Below, piece after piece: positions 19,476 through 28,199 of a stretch of 64,000 nucleotides of DNA. Origin of the DNA: Pseudogulbenkiania sp. MAI-1 (lineage in GTDB: Bacteria > Pseudomonadota > Gammaproteobacteria > Burkholderiales > Chromobacteriaceae). The stretch lies in the NCBI RefSeq assembly GCF_000527175.1, contig NZ_AZUR01000001.1:457501-521500 (forward strand), in the 5' to 3' direction. The notes under the pieces were generated by a model. That model saw nothing but the letters and a program-made list of their open reading frames with translations. It did not search any database and was not told where the DNA came from. Both the position numbers and the translations under genes were made by a program. Position 1 is the first letter of the stretch. Each line of letters starts with the position of its first letter.

Positions 19476-20255
19476 TCAGGTGGCGCCCGGTACGATGCGC
19501 CTTGCCATCTGCTGCAGTGCTGGCGCGATGTCCTGTTCGAAGCGTTCCGGCATGAACAGCGCCGCCGGGCCGCTGGCGTTCAGGCTCATCGGCGGCTGCC
19601 CCGGGATAGGCGAGGGCAGCGGCACGCCCACCGCCATCACCTCCGGCACGAACTCCCCGAACGAGCTGGTGTAGCCGCGCTCACGGTAACGCGTCAGCGC
19701 CGCGTCGAGCCGGTTCTTGATCGCCGGCCACTCGTCGCCGTAGCGGTTGGCCAGTTCGACGTCGAGCCGGGCGCGCTCCACCGCGCCCAAACCGGCGTAG
19801 CAGGCGCGGCCGATGGCGGTGGTGGCGACCGGCACGCGTGAACCGACGGTCAGTTGCACCGACACCCGCGCCGCGCTGCGGCAGGTTTCCAGGTACACCA
19901 TGTCGCTGCCGTCGCGCATCGCCAGACTCACCGAGACGTTGTGGCTGAGCGCGAATTCACGCATCAGGGGCGCGGCGGCACGGCGCACGTCGTAACTCGC
20001 CAGCACCACCGACCCCAGTTCCAGCACCGCCAGGCCCAGCCGATAGAAGCCGCTGTCCGCCTCGTGGCTCAGATACCCCAGTTGGGTCAGGGTGTAGGTC
20101 AGCCGCGACACGGTGGACTTGGGCAGGCCGGTGCGTCGCGCCAGCTCCTGGTTGGACAGTCCACTCTCGCCGGAGCGGAAGGCGGACAGCACTGTCAGGC
20201 CGCGCGCCAGCGCGGTGACGAACAGCCTGTCCTTATCGTCGTGCTCTTCCGTCAT
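19476..20255 (-). CDS. IclR-family transcriptional regulator
   Basis: About 259 residues. The N-terminal winged HTH contains SNQELARRTGLPKSTVSRLTYTL; the C-terminal GAF-like effector domain contains GSRVPVATTAIGRACYAGL and GYTSSFGEFVPEVMAVGVPL. Start ATG 20255 follows GGGGAAAG; the longer frame to 20315 lacks a ribosome site. It is divergent from gcdH, and two inverted repeats lie between them, so it probably controls glutaryl-CoA catabolism in response to a pathway acid. Pseudomonas uses a LysR protein for this job, so the family differs. Confidence 0.9.
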   Translation of the reverse strand: MTEEHDDKDRLFVTALARGLTVLSAFRSGESGLSNQELARRTGLPKSTVSRLTYTLTQLGYLSHEADSGFYRLGLAVLELGSVVLASYDVRRAAAPLMREFALSHNVSVSLAMRDGSDMVYLETCRSAARVSVQLTVGSRVPVATTAIGRACYAGLGAVERARLDVELANRYGDEWPAIKNRLDAALTRYRERGYTSSFGEFVPEVMAVGVPLPSPIPGQPPMSLNASGPAALFMPERFEQDIAPALQQMARRIVPGAT

Positions 20256-20353
20256 GGTGTTCTTTCCCCTTGGTTTCGGCGCGGCAAGCATAGCCTGCCT
20301 GCTCGTCGCGGCCAAGAAATCGCTTTACAAGCCGCCCGGCCGCTTGCTAGTCT

Positions 20354-20389
20354 ATTTCACATTATGAAATTAAATTCCGCATAGCGGAA
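20354..20389. promoter_or_regulatory. Two inverted repeats, candidate IclR operators
   Basis: ATTTCA-CATTA-TGAAAT (20354-20370) and TTCCGC-ATA-GCGGAA (20375-20389) are both perfect palindromes, centred 20 bp apart in the IclR/gcdH intergenic gap. This is about two helical turns, suiting a dimer-of-dimers regulator. Confidence 0.55.
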
Positions 20390-20416
20390 CTAATTAACCG
20401 CAAAGGAGAGTTGCCG

Positions 20417-21604
<1,188 letters not shown>

Positions 21605-21761
21605 TAGGGAGCGGCCGCCGAGGCTCCACCCGGCGGCCATGGTCGTTCCTGTCTGTCCTTGGCCCGGCGCGACCGGGCCATTTTTTTCGCCGTGGCAGTC
21701 CGAAGCGGATGGCATGCCGTCCGTTCCGGCCTGTTTCGGCCACCCTTCTGAGGAGATGACA

Positions 21762-22955
21762 ATGTCTGGCGCCCTTTCCGGTTTCAAGGTTCTCGATCTG
21801 ACCCGCGTCCTGGCCGGCCCGTGGACCGGCCAGCTGCTGGCCGACCTCGGCGCCGAGGTGATCAAGGTGGAACGCCCCGGCCAGGGCGACGACACCCGGC
21901 AGTGGGCGCCGCCCAGCCTGCCGGACGGCACCGCCGCCTATTTCCTGTGCGCCAACCGCGGCAAGCGCTCGGTCACCGTCGACATCACCCGTCCCGAAGG
22001 CCAGGCCATCGTGCGCCGCCTGGCCGCAGAAGCCGACGTGCTGCTGGAAAACTACAAGGTCGGCGGGCTGAAGAAGTACGGGCTCGACTATGACAGCCTC
22101 AAGCAGCTCAACCCGCGCCTGGTGTACTGCTCGATTACCGGCTTCGGCCAGGACGGCCCCTACGCCGAACTGCCCGGCTACGACTACATCGTGCAGGGTA
22201 TGAGCGGGCTGATGAGCATCACTGGTCCGGCCGACGGCGAACCGCACAAGGTCGGCGTGGCGGTGACCGATCTCTTCACCGGTCTTTACGCCGCCAACGC
22301 GGTGCAGGCGGCGCTGCTGGCACGCAGCCGCACCAGAGAGGGCCAGTACATCGACATGGCGCTGTTCGACTGCTCGCTCGCCATGCTGGCCAACGTCAAC
22401 ATGAACTGGCTGATCGGCCGCACCGTGCCGCCGCGGCTCGGCAACGCCCATCCCAACATCGTGCCCTACCAGGTGTTCAGGACCGCCGGGGAAGGGCACT
22501 TCATCCTCGCCTGCGGCAACGACAAGCAGTTCCGCGCGGTCTGCCAGCTGATCGGCCGGCCGCAACTGGCCGACGACGAGCGCTTCGCGACCAACCCGGC
22601 GCGGGTACAATATCGCGATCAGCTGGTGCCGCTGCTGGCCGAAGCCTTCCTGGCCCGTGGCCGCGACGAGTGGCTCAAGGCGCTCGACGAGGCCGGCGTG
22701 CCGTGCGGGCCGATCAACAACGTGGCCGAGGCCTTCGCCGATCCGCAGATCAAGCATCGCGGCATGGAAATCCACCTGGAAGACAGCGCCGGGCAGGACG
22801 TGCCGCTGGTTGGCTGCCCGATCAAGCTGTCCGGCACCCCGGTGGCGTATCACCGCGCCCCGCCCAAGCTCGGCGAAGACACCGACGCGGTATTGCGTGC
22901 TCTGGGGTATGATGGTGAGTCAATTGTGCAACTGCACGAAACAGGAATAATTTAA
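21762..22955 (+). CDS. Class III (CaiB/BaiF) CoA-transferase, probably glutarate CoA-transferase
   Basis: About 397 residues from ATG 21762, with GAGGAG upstream. Family III landmarks: VLDLTRVLAGPWTGQLLADLGAEVIKVERP, NRGKRSVTVDI, VLLENYKVGGLKKYGLDY, and the catalytic aspartate in GYDYIVQGMSGLMSITG. It follows gcdH after a 157-nt gap; such enzymes activate glutarate with succinyl-CoA in mitochondria (SUGCT) and Pseudomonas. Substrate is inferred from the neighbour, not from residues. Confidence 0.85.
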   Translation: MSGALSGFKVLDLTRVLAGPWTGQLLADLGAEVIKVERPGQGDDTRQWAPPSLPDGTAAYFLCANRGKRSVTVDITRPEGQAIVRRLAAEADVLLENYKVGGLKKYGLDYDSLKQLNPRLVYCSITGFGQDGPYAELPGYDYIVQGMSGLMSITGPADGEPHKVGVAVTDLFTGLYAANAVQAALLARSRTREGQYIDMALFDCSLAMLANVNMNWLIGRTVPPRLGNAHPNIVPYQVFRTAGEGHFILACGNDKQFRAVCQLIGRPQLADDERFATNPARVQYRDQLVPLLAEAFLARGRDEWLKALDEAGVPCGPINNVAEAFADPQIKHRGMEIHLEDSAGQDVPLVGCPIKLSGTPVAYHRAPPKLGEDTDAVLRALGYDGESIVQLHETGII

Positions 22956-22966
22956 ACGCTTGTTTG
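22954..22966. promoter_or_regulatory. AAAC-N4-GTTTG box, PsrA/FadR-like operator candidate
   Basis: AAACGCTTGTTTG overlaps the stop codon of the CoA-transferase and lies upstream of the ETF:ubiquinone oxidoreductase. It fits the core of the (G/C)AAAC(N2-4)GTTT(G/C) box of the TetR-type fatty-acid regulator PsrA, except that the first base is T. A TTGACG at 22971-22976 could be a -35 box. The rest of the 22956-23157 gap shows no gene. Confidence 0.35.
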
Positions 22967-23157
22967 ATTTTTGACGGACGGACATGATTCATTGCATCAT
23001 GTTGCCATTCATTCCAAACAGCATTAGGAGCGAGAAAACGAAGCCCGTCAGGGCGAGTTTCTGCGAAGCTAAGGCGAAGGCAAGTGAGCCTAGCCGACAA
23101 AGTTATCGCTTCTAAGGCGAGTTGGAACAACGTCATTCGGATGAGCGAGGAGTAGCG

Positions 23158-24792
23158 GTGGAACGCGAATACATGGAATACGACGTGGTGATCGTGGGCG
23201 GCGGGCCTTCCGGCCTGACCGCGGCGATTCGCCTCAAGCAACTGGCGGCCGAAAAGGGGCAGGACATCAGCGTCTGTCTGCTGGAAAAGGGCTCCGAGAT
23301 CGGCGCGCATATTCTCTCTGGCGCGGTGATCGAACCCCGGACGCTGAACGAACTGATCCCGGACTGGAAAGAGAAGGGCGCCCCGCTCAACACCCCGGCC
23401 AAGAAGGACCAGTTCCTGCTGCTGACCGAGACCGAGTCGATCCAGCTGCCCACTCCGCCGCAGATGCACAACGAGGGCAACTACATCATCAGCCTGGGCA
23501 ATTTCTGTCGCTGGCTCGGCCAGCAGGCCGAGGAGCTGGGCGTGGAAATCTACCCCGGCTTCGCCGCCGCCGAAGTGCTCTACCACCCGGACGGCTCGGT
23601 CAAGGGCGTGGCCACCGGCAACGTCGGCACCGGCAAGAACGGCGACCTGGAAGGCGAGCCCGGCATCGAGCTGTGGGCCAAGCAGACCATCTTCGCCGAA
23701 GGCTGTCGCGGCTCGCTCACCAAGACCCTGTTCGAGCGCTTCAAGCTGCGTGACGGCGCCGACCCGCAAACCTACGGCATCGGCATCAAGGAACTGTGGG
23801 AAGTCCAGCCCGAGAAACACGAACCGGGCAAGATCACCCACACCGCCGGCTGGCCGATGGACACCGCCACCTACGGCGGCTCCTTCCTCTACCATCTGGA
23901 AAACAATCAGGTGGTGGTGGGCTTCGTGGTCGGGTTGGATTATCAGAACCCTTACCTGTCGCCCTACGAGGAATTCCAGCGCTTCAAGACCCATCCGGCC
24001 ATCAAGGGGGTGTTCGAAGGCGGGCGCCGCCTGTCCTACGGCGCGCGCGCCATTTCCGAAGGCGGGCTGCAGAGCATCCCCAAACTGACGTTCCCGGGCG
24101 GGGTGCTGATCGGCGACACCGCCGGCTTCCTCAACGTGCCCAAGATCAAGGGCACCCACACCGCGATGAAGTCCGGCATGCTGGCCGCCGAGGCCATTGT
24201 CGAGGCGCTGTCGTCCGCCGTGGAAGGTCAGCCGATCGAAGCCACCGCGTACACCGCCAAGTTCAGGCAGAGCTGGCTCTACGACGAACTGCACCGCGTG
24301 CGCAACATCCGCCCGTCGTTCCGTTGGGGCTTGTGGCCGGCGATGCTCTACTCGGCCATCGATACTTATCTGTTCCGGGGACGTGCGCCGTGGACGCTGC
24401 ATCACAAGCATGCCGACCACGAATGCCTGAAGACCAAGGACGAGTGCGAGCCGATCGCCTATCCGAAGCCGGACGGCGTGCTGACCTTCGACCGCCTGTC
24501 GTCGGTGTTCATCTCCAACACCAACCACAGCGAAGACCAGCCTGCGCACCTGAAGCTGAAGGACCCGACGGTACCGATCCGCATCAACCTGGAAAAGTAC
24601 GACGCACCGGAGCAGCGCTACTGCCCGGCCGGGGTGTACGAGATCGTCGGCCGCGAGGAGGGCGCACCGCGCCTGCAGATCAACGCGCAGAACTGCGTGC
24701 ACTGCAAGACCTGCGACATCAAGGACCCGACCCAGAACATCAACTGGGTGACGCCGGAAGGCGGCGGCGGGCCCAACTACCCGAACATGTGA
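23158..24792 (+). CDS. Electron transfer flavoprotein:ubiquinone oxidoreductase
   Basis: About 544 residues. The GTG at 23158 is chosen because AGGAG ends 5 nt before it. FAD-binding GGGPSGLTAAIRL is near the N-terminus, and a central membrane-associating quinone region follows. A C-terminal 4Fe-4S site is seen in RYCPAGVYEI and CVHCKTCDIKDPTQNINW (four cysteines). The inner-membrane-bound enzyme passes electrons from reduced ETF, the acceptor of GcdH and other acyl-CoA dehydrogenases, to ubiquinone. It ends at a strong terminator. Confidence 0.95.
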   Translation: MEREYMEYDVVIVGGGPSGLTAAIRLKQLAAEKGQDISVCLLEKGSEIGAHILSGAVIEPRTLNELIPDWKEKGAPLNTPAKKDQFLLLTETESIQLPTPPQMHNEGNYIISLGNFCRWLGQQAEELGVEIYPGFAAAEVLYHPDGSVKGVATGNVGTGKNGDLEGEPGIELWAKQTIFAEGCRGSLTKTLFERFKLRDGADPQTYGIGIKELWEVQPEKHEPGKITHTAGWPMDTATYGGSFLYHLENNQVVVGFVVGLDYQNPYLSPYEEFQRFKTHPAIKGVFEGGRRLSYGARAISEGGLQSIPKLTFPGGVLIGDTAGFLNVPKIKGTHTAMKSGMLAAEAIVEALSSAVEGQPIEATAYTAKFRQSWLYDELHRVRNIRPSFRWGLWPAMLYSAIDTYLFRGRAPWTLHHKHADHECLKTKDECEPIAYPKPDGVLTFDRLSSVFISNTNHSEDQPAHLKLKDPTVPIRINLEKYDAPEQRYCPAGVYEIVGREEGAPRLQINAQNCVHCKTCDIKDPTQNINWVTPEGGGGPNYPNM

Positions 24793-24798
24793 TCGAGC

Positions 24799-24824
24799 AA
24801 ACCCGGCGTTATGCCGGGTTTTTT
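24799..24824 (+). terminator. Terminator after ETF:ubiquinone oxidoreductase
   Basis: AACCCGGC / GCCGGGTT stem followed by TTTT, 6 nt after the stop. It isolates the leader-peptide region behind it from upstream transcription. Confidence 0.88.
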
Positions 24825-24837
24825 CTGGCCATGCGCC

Positions 24838-24867
24838 TTGACAGGGCAGGGCGGCTGTCGGCATGAT
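24838..24867 (+). promoter_or_regulatory. Putative sigma-70 promoter of the attenuated leader
   Basis: Perfect -35 TTGACA (24838-24843), an 18-bp spacer, then CATGAT (24862-24867, 4/6 to the -10 consensus). Transcription would start about 7 nt further on, at or next to the ATG of the leader peptide (24874), so the leader may be leaderless. The -10 is weak and another start is possible. Confidence 0.45.
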
Positions 24868-24873
24868 GGGGCC

Positions 24874-24957
24874 ATGCTTAAATCCTTTGTCACCTCCTAC
24901 GTCTATTTTTATTGGTACCGCAGCTCAAGGCGGCACCAAGGGGCGTGTGTGCTCTGA
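24874..24957 (+). CDS. Aromatic-rich leader peptide (27 aa) of a transcription attenuator
   Basis: The peptide starts MLKSFVTSYVYFYWYR and contains a block Y9-V-Y-F-Y-W-Y15, so 7 of 27 residues are Tyr, Phe or Trp. This is the hallmark of amino-acid-sensing leader peptides such as PheL and TrpL. The Tyr/Trp codons overlap the first arm of a 1:2, 2:3, 3:4 set of alternative hairpins ending in a terminator. There is no good Shine-Dalgarno sequence, consistent with a leaderless message as known for trpL in Rhizobiales. The leader is too short to be found by ordinary gene callers. Confidence 0.75.
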   Translation: MLKSFVTSYVYFYWYRSSRRHQGACVL

Positions 24958-25023
24958 CAAAGCAAACCCGACACACCAGATTCCCGACAAATGCCGCCGC
25001 GGTTCAGGCGGCATTTGTCTTTT
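24914..25023 (+). terminator. Attenuator: alternative hairpins and intrinsic terminator
   Basis: Arm 1 GGTACCGC (24914-24921, the Trp-Tyr-Arg codons) pairs with arm 2 GCGGCACC (24930-24937) with one mismatch. Arm 2, as GGCGGCA (24929-24935), pairs equally well with TGCCGCC (24992-24998) in the terminator's 5' arm. The terminator is a perfect 13-bp stem, GACAAATGCCGCC (24986-24998) with GGCGGCATTTGTC (25007-25019), followed by TTTT. Stalling on aromatic codons would cover arm 1, let 2:3 form and allow read-through. Confidence 0.78.
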
Positions 25024-25086
25024 CCAGCTCCGGCAAATGATCCTCCCGAACCGCAGTGAAAACCGATTTCACTGGAGAAGAAGATC

Positions 25087-25674
25087 ATGAACCCCCGCCA
25101 TGAAGCCCTGCCGAGCGTTGACGCCGGACTGTCGAGCCTGCCGGGCTGTGCTATCACCCTGTTAAGGGATGCCGAGTTGCTGTCCGAGGGCGCCAGCGGC
25201 GTGGCCGAGCTGCGCGCCGCCCAGCCCGTGCCCGGCACCCTGCTGCTGGCGGAGTCGCGCCTGCCCGGCATCCGCACCGTGGCCATGCTGTTGGCCGCCG
25301 CCCGGCACCGCGCCAATGGCGGCCGTGCGCCGGCCCGCTTCAGCGACGCGGCCGACTGGCTGGCGGCACGCATCCTGCTGCTGGGCCTGAGCCACGTGGC
25401 GGTGAATGCCGACACGCTGCCGCAACTGGACGAGGCGAACCGCCGCGTGGTCGAATTGTCCCACCGGCTGGGGCTGCCGCTGCGACCGGCCGCTCCGGTG
25501 CTGATGACCGGCGGGGCCGATACCGAGGTGGCGGGACCGAGCTTGGCGTTGTGGCTGGACCGCTGCCCGCTGGATAAGGTGCTCGAATTCGGCCGTGCAC
25601 AGACGGCGCAACTGCTGGCTCGCTGGGAGGCGGTCGGCGCAAAATCCAAGAATAAGGAAACGGCATGGAACTGA
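25087..25674 (+). CDS. Protein of unknown function (195 aa), downstream of the aromatic attenuator
   Basis: I do not recognise a family. The protein is Ala/Leu/Arg-rich, without signal peptide or membrane segments, and mostly helical by composition. Notable stretches are LLLAESRLPGIRTVAMLLAA, DAADWLAARILLLGLSHVAV and LALWLDRCPLDKVLEFGRAQ. Start ATG 25087 has a GGAGAAG ribosome site. A perfect 8-bp hairpin (CAGTGAAA 25054-25061 / TTTCACTG 25067-25074) abuts that site and could affect translation. It overlaps the next gene by 10 nt. The attenuator suggests expression rises when aminoacylated Tyr, Phe or Trp tRNA is short. Confidence 0.7.
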   Translation: MNPRHEALPSVDAGLSSLPGCAITLLRDAELLSEGASGVAELRAAQPVPGTLLLAESRLPGIRTVAMLLAAARHRANGGRAPARFSDAADWLAARILLLGLSHVAVNADTLPQLDEANRRVVELSHRLGLPLRPAAPVLMTGGADTEVAGPSLALWLDRCPLDKVLEFGRAQTAQLLARWEAVGAKSKNKETAWN

Positions 25675-26003
25675 TCGACCGGGAGTTCGAGCGCAAGCTC
25701 AACAACCTGACGCTGACCGTCTACATCCTGCAGGCGGCGAGCCTGTTCGTCGGGGTGACGGCGATCGTCGGCATCGTCATCAACTACCTGAAGCGCGACG
25801 ACACCCGTGGCACGCTCTACGAGAGCCACTTCCTGTGGCAGATGCGCACCTTCTGGTGGGGGCTGCTGGGTCTGGCGCTGGGTTATCTGACGGTGTTCCT
25901 GCTGGTCGGCTTCCTGATCCTGTTCGCCGTCTACGTCTGGCTGATCTACCGGGTGGTCAAGGGCTTTCTCAATCTGAACGACGGCAAGCCGATGCCATTG
26001 TAA
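25665..26003 (+). CDS. Small inner-membrane protein (DUF4870-like)
   Basis: 112 residues with about three hydrophobic segments: LTVYILQAASLFVGVTAIVG (about 17-38), FWWGLLGLALGYLTVFLLVG (about 63-85) and FLILFAVYVWLIYRVVKG. A polar loop with DDTRGTLYESHFLWQMRTFWW is seen in DUF4870-type proteins. Function unknown. It overlaps the 195-residue gene by 10 nt and has AAGGA before its ATG, so it should share the attenuated transcript. It is notably rich in Tyr, Trp and Phe. Confidence 0.8.
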   Translation: MELIDREFERKLNNLTLTVYILQAASLFVGVTAIVGIVINYLKRDDTRGTLYESHFLWQMRTFWWGLLGLALGYLTVFLLVGFLILFAVYVWLIYRVVKGFLNLNDGKPMPL

Positions 26004-26085
26004 AGACAGGTTTTTTTTCCGCCGTCGCATGGTCAGTTGGCCCGGTCTTTGGCACAATGCGCTTCCCCGAGTTCGAGTGCCCGTC

Positions 26086-26298
26086 ATGAATGCCGATGAC
26101 CTTCTCCTGCTGGTGACCCGCCAGATGCCGTTCGGCAAGTACCAGGGCCGGCTGATTGCCGACCTGCCCGGGCACTACCTGGCCTGGTTCGCCCGCGAGG
26201 GCTTTCCCAAGGGGGAAATCGGCCGCTTGCTGCAGCTGGCCTTCGAACTCGATCACAACGGACTGTCGTCCCTTTTGGACCCCTTACGGAAACGGTAA
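26086..26298 (+). CDS. DUF3820-family small protein
   Basis: 70 residues, matching the short DUF3820 proteins: MPFGKYQGRLIADLPGHYLAWFAREGFPKGEIGRLL. This resembles a module of exonuclease-linked proteins that may bind nucleic acid; its role is not established. ATG 26086 is used. It ends 4 nt before the GTPase gene, so the two are likely cotranscribed. Confidence 0.85.
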   Translation: MNADDLLLLVTRQMPFGKYQGRLIADLPGHYLAWFAREGFPKGEIGRLLQLAFELDHNGLSSLLDPLRKR

Positions 26299-26302
26299 CA
26301 GC

Positions 26303-27238
26303 ATGGCGATTCAATGGTTTCCCGGCCACATGAACAAGGCGCGCAAGGATCTGGCCGAGCGCGTCAAGGATATCGACGTGGTCATCGAAATGCTGGATGC
26401 CCGTCTGCCAGCCTCCAGCGCCAACCCGATGATCGCCCGCATGACGCGCGGCAAGCCGGCGTTGAAGATTCTCAACAAGCAGGACCTGGCCGACCCGGCC
26501 GTGACCCAGGTCTGGCTGGATTACTACTGCGCCAGGCCAGGCACCCGTGCCATCGCGCTGGATGCCGGCGAGCGCGCGCCGGTCACCAAGCTGGTATCGG
26601 CCTGCCGCGCCCTGGCGCCCAACCGCGGCGGCCTGGAAAAGCCGCTGCGCGTGCTGATCTGCGGCATCCCCAACGTCGGCAAGTCGACGCTGATCAACAG
26701 CCTGACCGGGCGACGCATCGCCAAGACCGGCAACGAGCCGGGCATCACCAAGGGCCAGCAGCGCATCCTGCTGGCCGACGACTTCGAACTGGTCGATACC
26801 CCGGGCATGCTGTGGCCCAAGATCGAGGTGGAGGAGGGCGGCTACAACCTGGCTGCCAGCGGCGCGGTCGGCCGCAATGCGCTGGACGAGGAAGAGGTGG
26901 TGCTGGAACTGCTACGCTACCTGATGAAGCATTACACCCCGTTGTTGCAGGAGCGCTACAACGTCGGCGACATCGACGGCTGGCAGGATTTCGAGGTGCT
27001 GGAGCAGATCGGCCGGCGCCGCGGCGCCATGCTGGGCGGCGGGCGCGTCAACATCCAGAAGGCGGCCGAGATCGTGCTGACCGACTTCCGTGCCGGCAGC
27101 ATCGGCCCGATCACGCTGGAGCGGCCGGACGAGTGGAAGGCCTGGGAGAAGGCTGCGCGCGAGCGCGAGGCACAGCGTCAGGCCCTGCGCGAGGCGCAGC
27201 GGCTGGAGAGGGAACAACGAGCCAAGGGCTCGCGCTGA
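26303..27238 (+). CDS. rbgA: Ribosome biogenesis GTPase, YlqF/RbgA family
   Basis: 311 residues with the circularly permuted GTPase order: G4 NKQD near residue 58, then G1 GIPNVGKST, then G3 DTPG (VDTPGMLWPK). The N-terminal MAIQWFPGHMNKARKDL is diagnostic. The family helps late 50S assembly. The C-terminal tail is a charged helix rich in Arg/Glu/Ala. The start at 26303 fits the family; the longer in-frame extension overlaps the DUF3820 gene and is rejected. Confidence 0.93.
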   Translation: MAIQWFPGHMNKARKDLAERVKDIDVVIEMLDARLPASSANPMIARMTRGKPALKILNKQDLADPAVTQVWLDYYCARPGTRAIALDAGERAPVTKLVSACRALAPNRGGLEKPLRVLICGIPNVGKSTLINSLTGRRIAKTGNEPGITKGQQRILLADDFELVDTPGMLWPKIEVEEGGYNLAASGAVGRNALDEEEVVLELLRYLMKHYTPLLQERYNVGDIDGWQDFEVLEQIGRRRGAMLGGGRVNIQKAAEIVLTDFRAGSIGPITLERPDEWKAWEKAAREREAQRQALREAQRLEREQRAKGSR

Positions 27239-27264
27239 GCGGCGTGGAGCGGTTGATGCAATGA

Positions 27265-27296
27265 AAACGGGTGCCACCAGGCACCCGTTTCGTTTT
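27265..27296. terminator. Bidirectional terminator between rbgA and the DUF3592 gene
   Basis: Perfect 11-bp stem AAACGGGTGCC / GGCACCCGTTT with loop ACCA. CGTTTT follows on the plus strand and TTTTCATT on the minus strand. The genes on either side converge on it. Confidence 0.85.
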
Positions 27297-27315
27297 GGCG
27301 GGCAAGACCGAAGGC

Positions 27316-27774
27316 CTAATCGTTGCCCTTCAGCAGCAGCACCAGGCCCGCCGCGGCCACGATCAGCGTTAGCGCCTTGCCGGCCCAGGCGGTCCAGTGT
27401 TCGCCCGGTTCCAGGCAGGCCACCTGTGGCCGCTCCGGGTTGTAGTACACGCGCACCACCGCGCCGTGCGGGTAGCGCGCCAAGACCGCTTCGGCCTGCT
27501 CACGGCTTTGCATGGCGCCGGGGTTGGGGTAGCGCCGGATCGACGATTCGTGGATCTGTCCGCCGACGCTGTAGCGGTAGCGCAGCTGCGGCAGGTAGTC
27601 CTCGCGCTGGCCATCGCCGCCCGGATGGGGGCGGACGTCCAGCCGGCTTTCCACGATGGTGCCGCTGGTGACGGGCCAGTGCGCGGCGCTCTGGCCCTTT
27701 TCGCCCAGCTTCCACAGGTAAACGAAGGCGGCACCGCCGATCAGCATCAGCGCGAGTGCCATCAGCCGCGTCAC
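27316..27774 (-). CDS. DUF3592-type membrane protein
   Basis: About 152 residues. There is one TM segment at the N-terminus (LMALALMLIGGAAFVYLW) and one at the C-terminus (ALTLIVAAAGLVLLL). The domain between carries the DUF3592 pattern: WPVTSGTIVESRL, LRYRYSVGG and VVRVYYNPERPQVACLEPG. GTG 27774 is chosen because it overlaps the yqgF stop as GTGA, implying coupled translation; ATG 27762 is possible. Function unknown. Confidence 0.8.
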   Translation of the reverse strand: MTRLMALALMLIGGAAFVYLWKLGEKGQSAAHWPVTSGTIVESRLDVRPHPGGDGQREDYLPQLRYRYSVGGQIHESSIRRYPNPGAMQSREQAEAVLARYPHGAVVRVYYNPERPQVACLEPGEHWTAWAGKALTLIVAAAGLVLLLKGND

Positions 27775-28199
27775 ACCGCCTCGCCTGGTTGCTCGAACCA
27801 GGTCTGCAGGATGGCCTGCGCCGCCACCTGGTCCAGCGCTGGTTTCTGCTTGCGGCCGCGCACGCCGGCTTCGTTGAGCAGGCTTTCCGCGATCAGCGAG
27901 GTGTGGCGCTCGTCGACCAGCCACACCGGCAGGCCGAAGCGGCCCTTGAGGCGATTGGCGAAGCGGCGCGAGAGCCGGGTCAGGTCGTGCTCGGTGCCGT
28001 CGGCGTGCACCGGCAGGCCAACCACCAGCTGGGCCGGGCGCCATTCCTCGATCAGCTTGCCGATGGCGGTGAAGCGCTGTTCGGTGATCTCGGTGTCGAT
28101 GGTGGTCAGCGGATGGGCGATGCCGAGCAGCGTCTCGCCCATGGCGACGCCGATGCGGCGTTCGCCGAAATCGAAGGCCAGCGTGGTTCCGTCAGGCAT
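27771..28199 (-). CDS. yqgF: YqgF/RuvX-family RNase H-fold nuclease
   Basis: 142 residues. LAFDFGERRIGVAMGE at the N-terminus is the first RNase H strand with its acidic residue, then LVVGLPVHADGTE and VWLVDERHTSLIAESLL with the second acid, and the last acid in KPALDQVAAQAILQTWF. The family is an essential factor in 16S rRNA 5' processing and was earlier called a putative Holliday junction resolvase. It overlaps yqgE by 8 nt; this pairing is common. Confidence 0.94.
   Translation of the reverse strand: MPDGTTLAFDFGERRIGVAMGETLLGIAHPLTTIDTEITEQRFTAIGKLIEEWRPAQLVVGLPVHADGTEHDLTRLSRRFANRLKGRFGLPVWLVDERHTSLIAESLLNEAGVRGRKQKPALDQVAAQAILQTWFEQPGEAV

Noticed and set aside
24863..25090. 75-codon frame starting ATGATGGGG over the attenuator
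   Set aside because: It is out of frame with the aromatic leader peptide, crosses the terminator hairpin and has no protein character.
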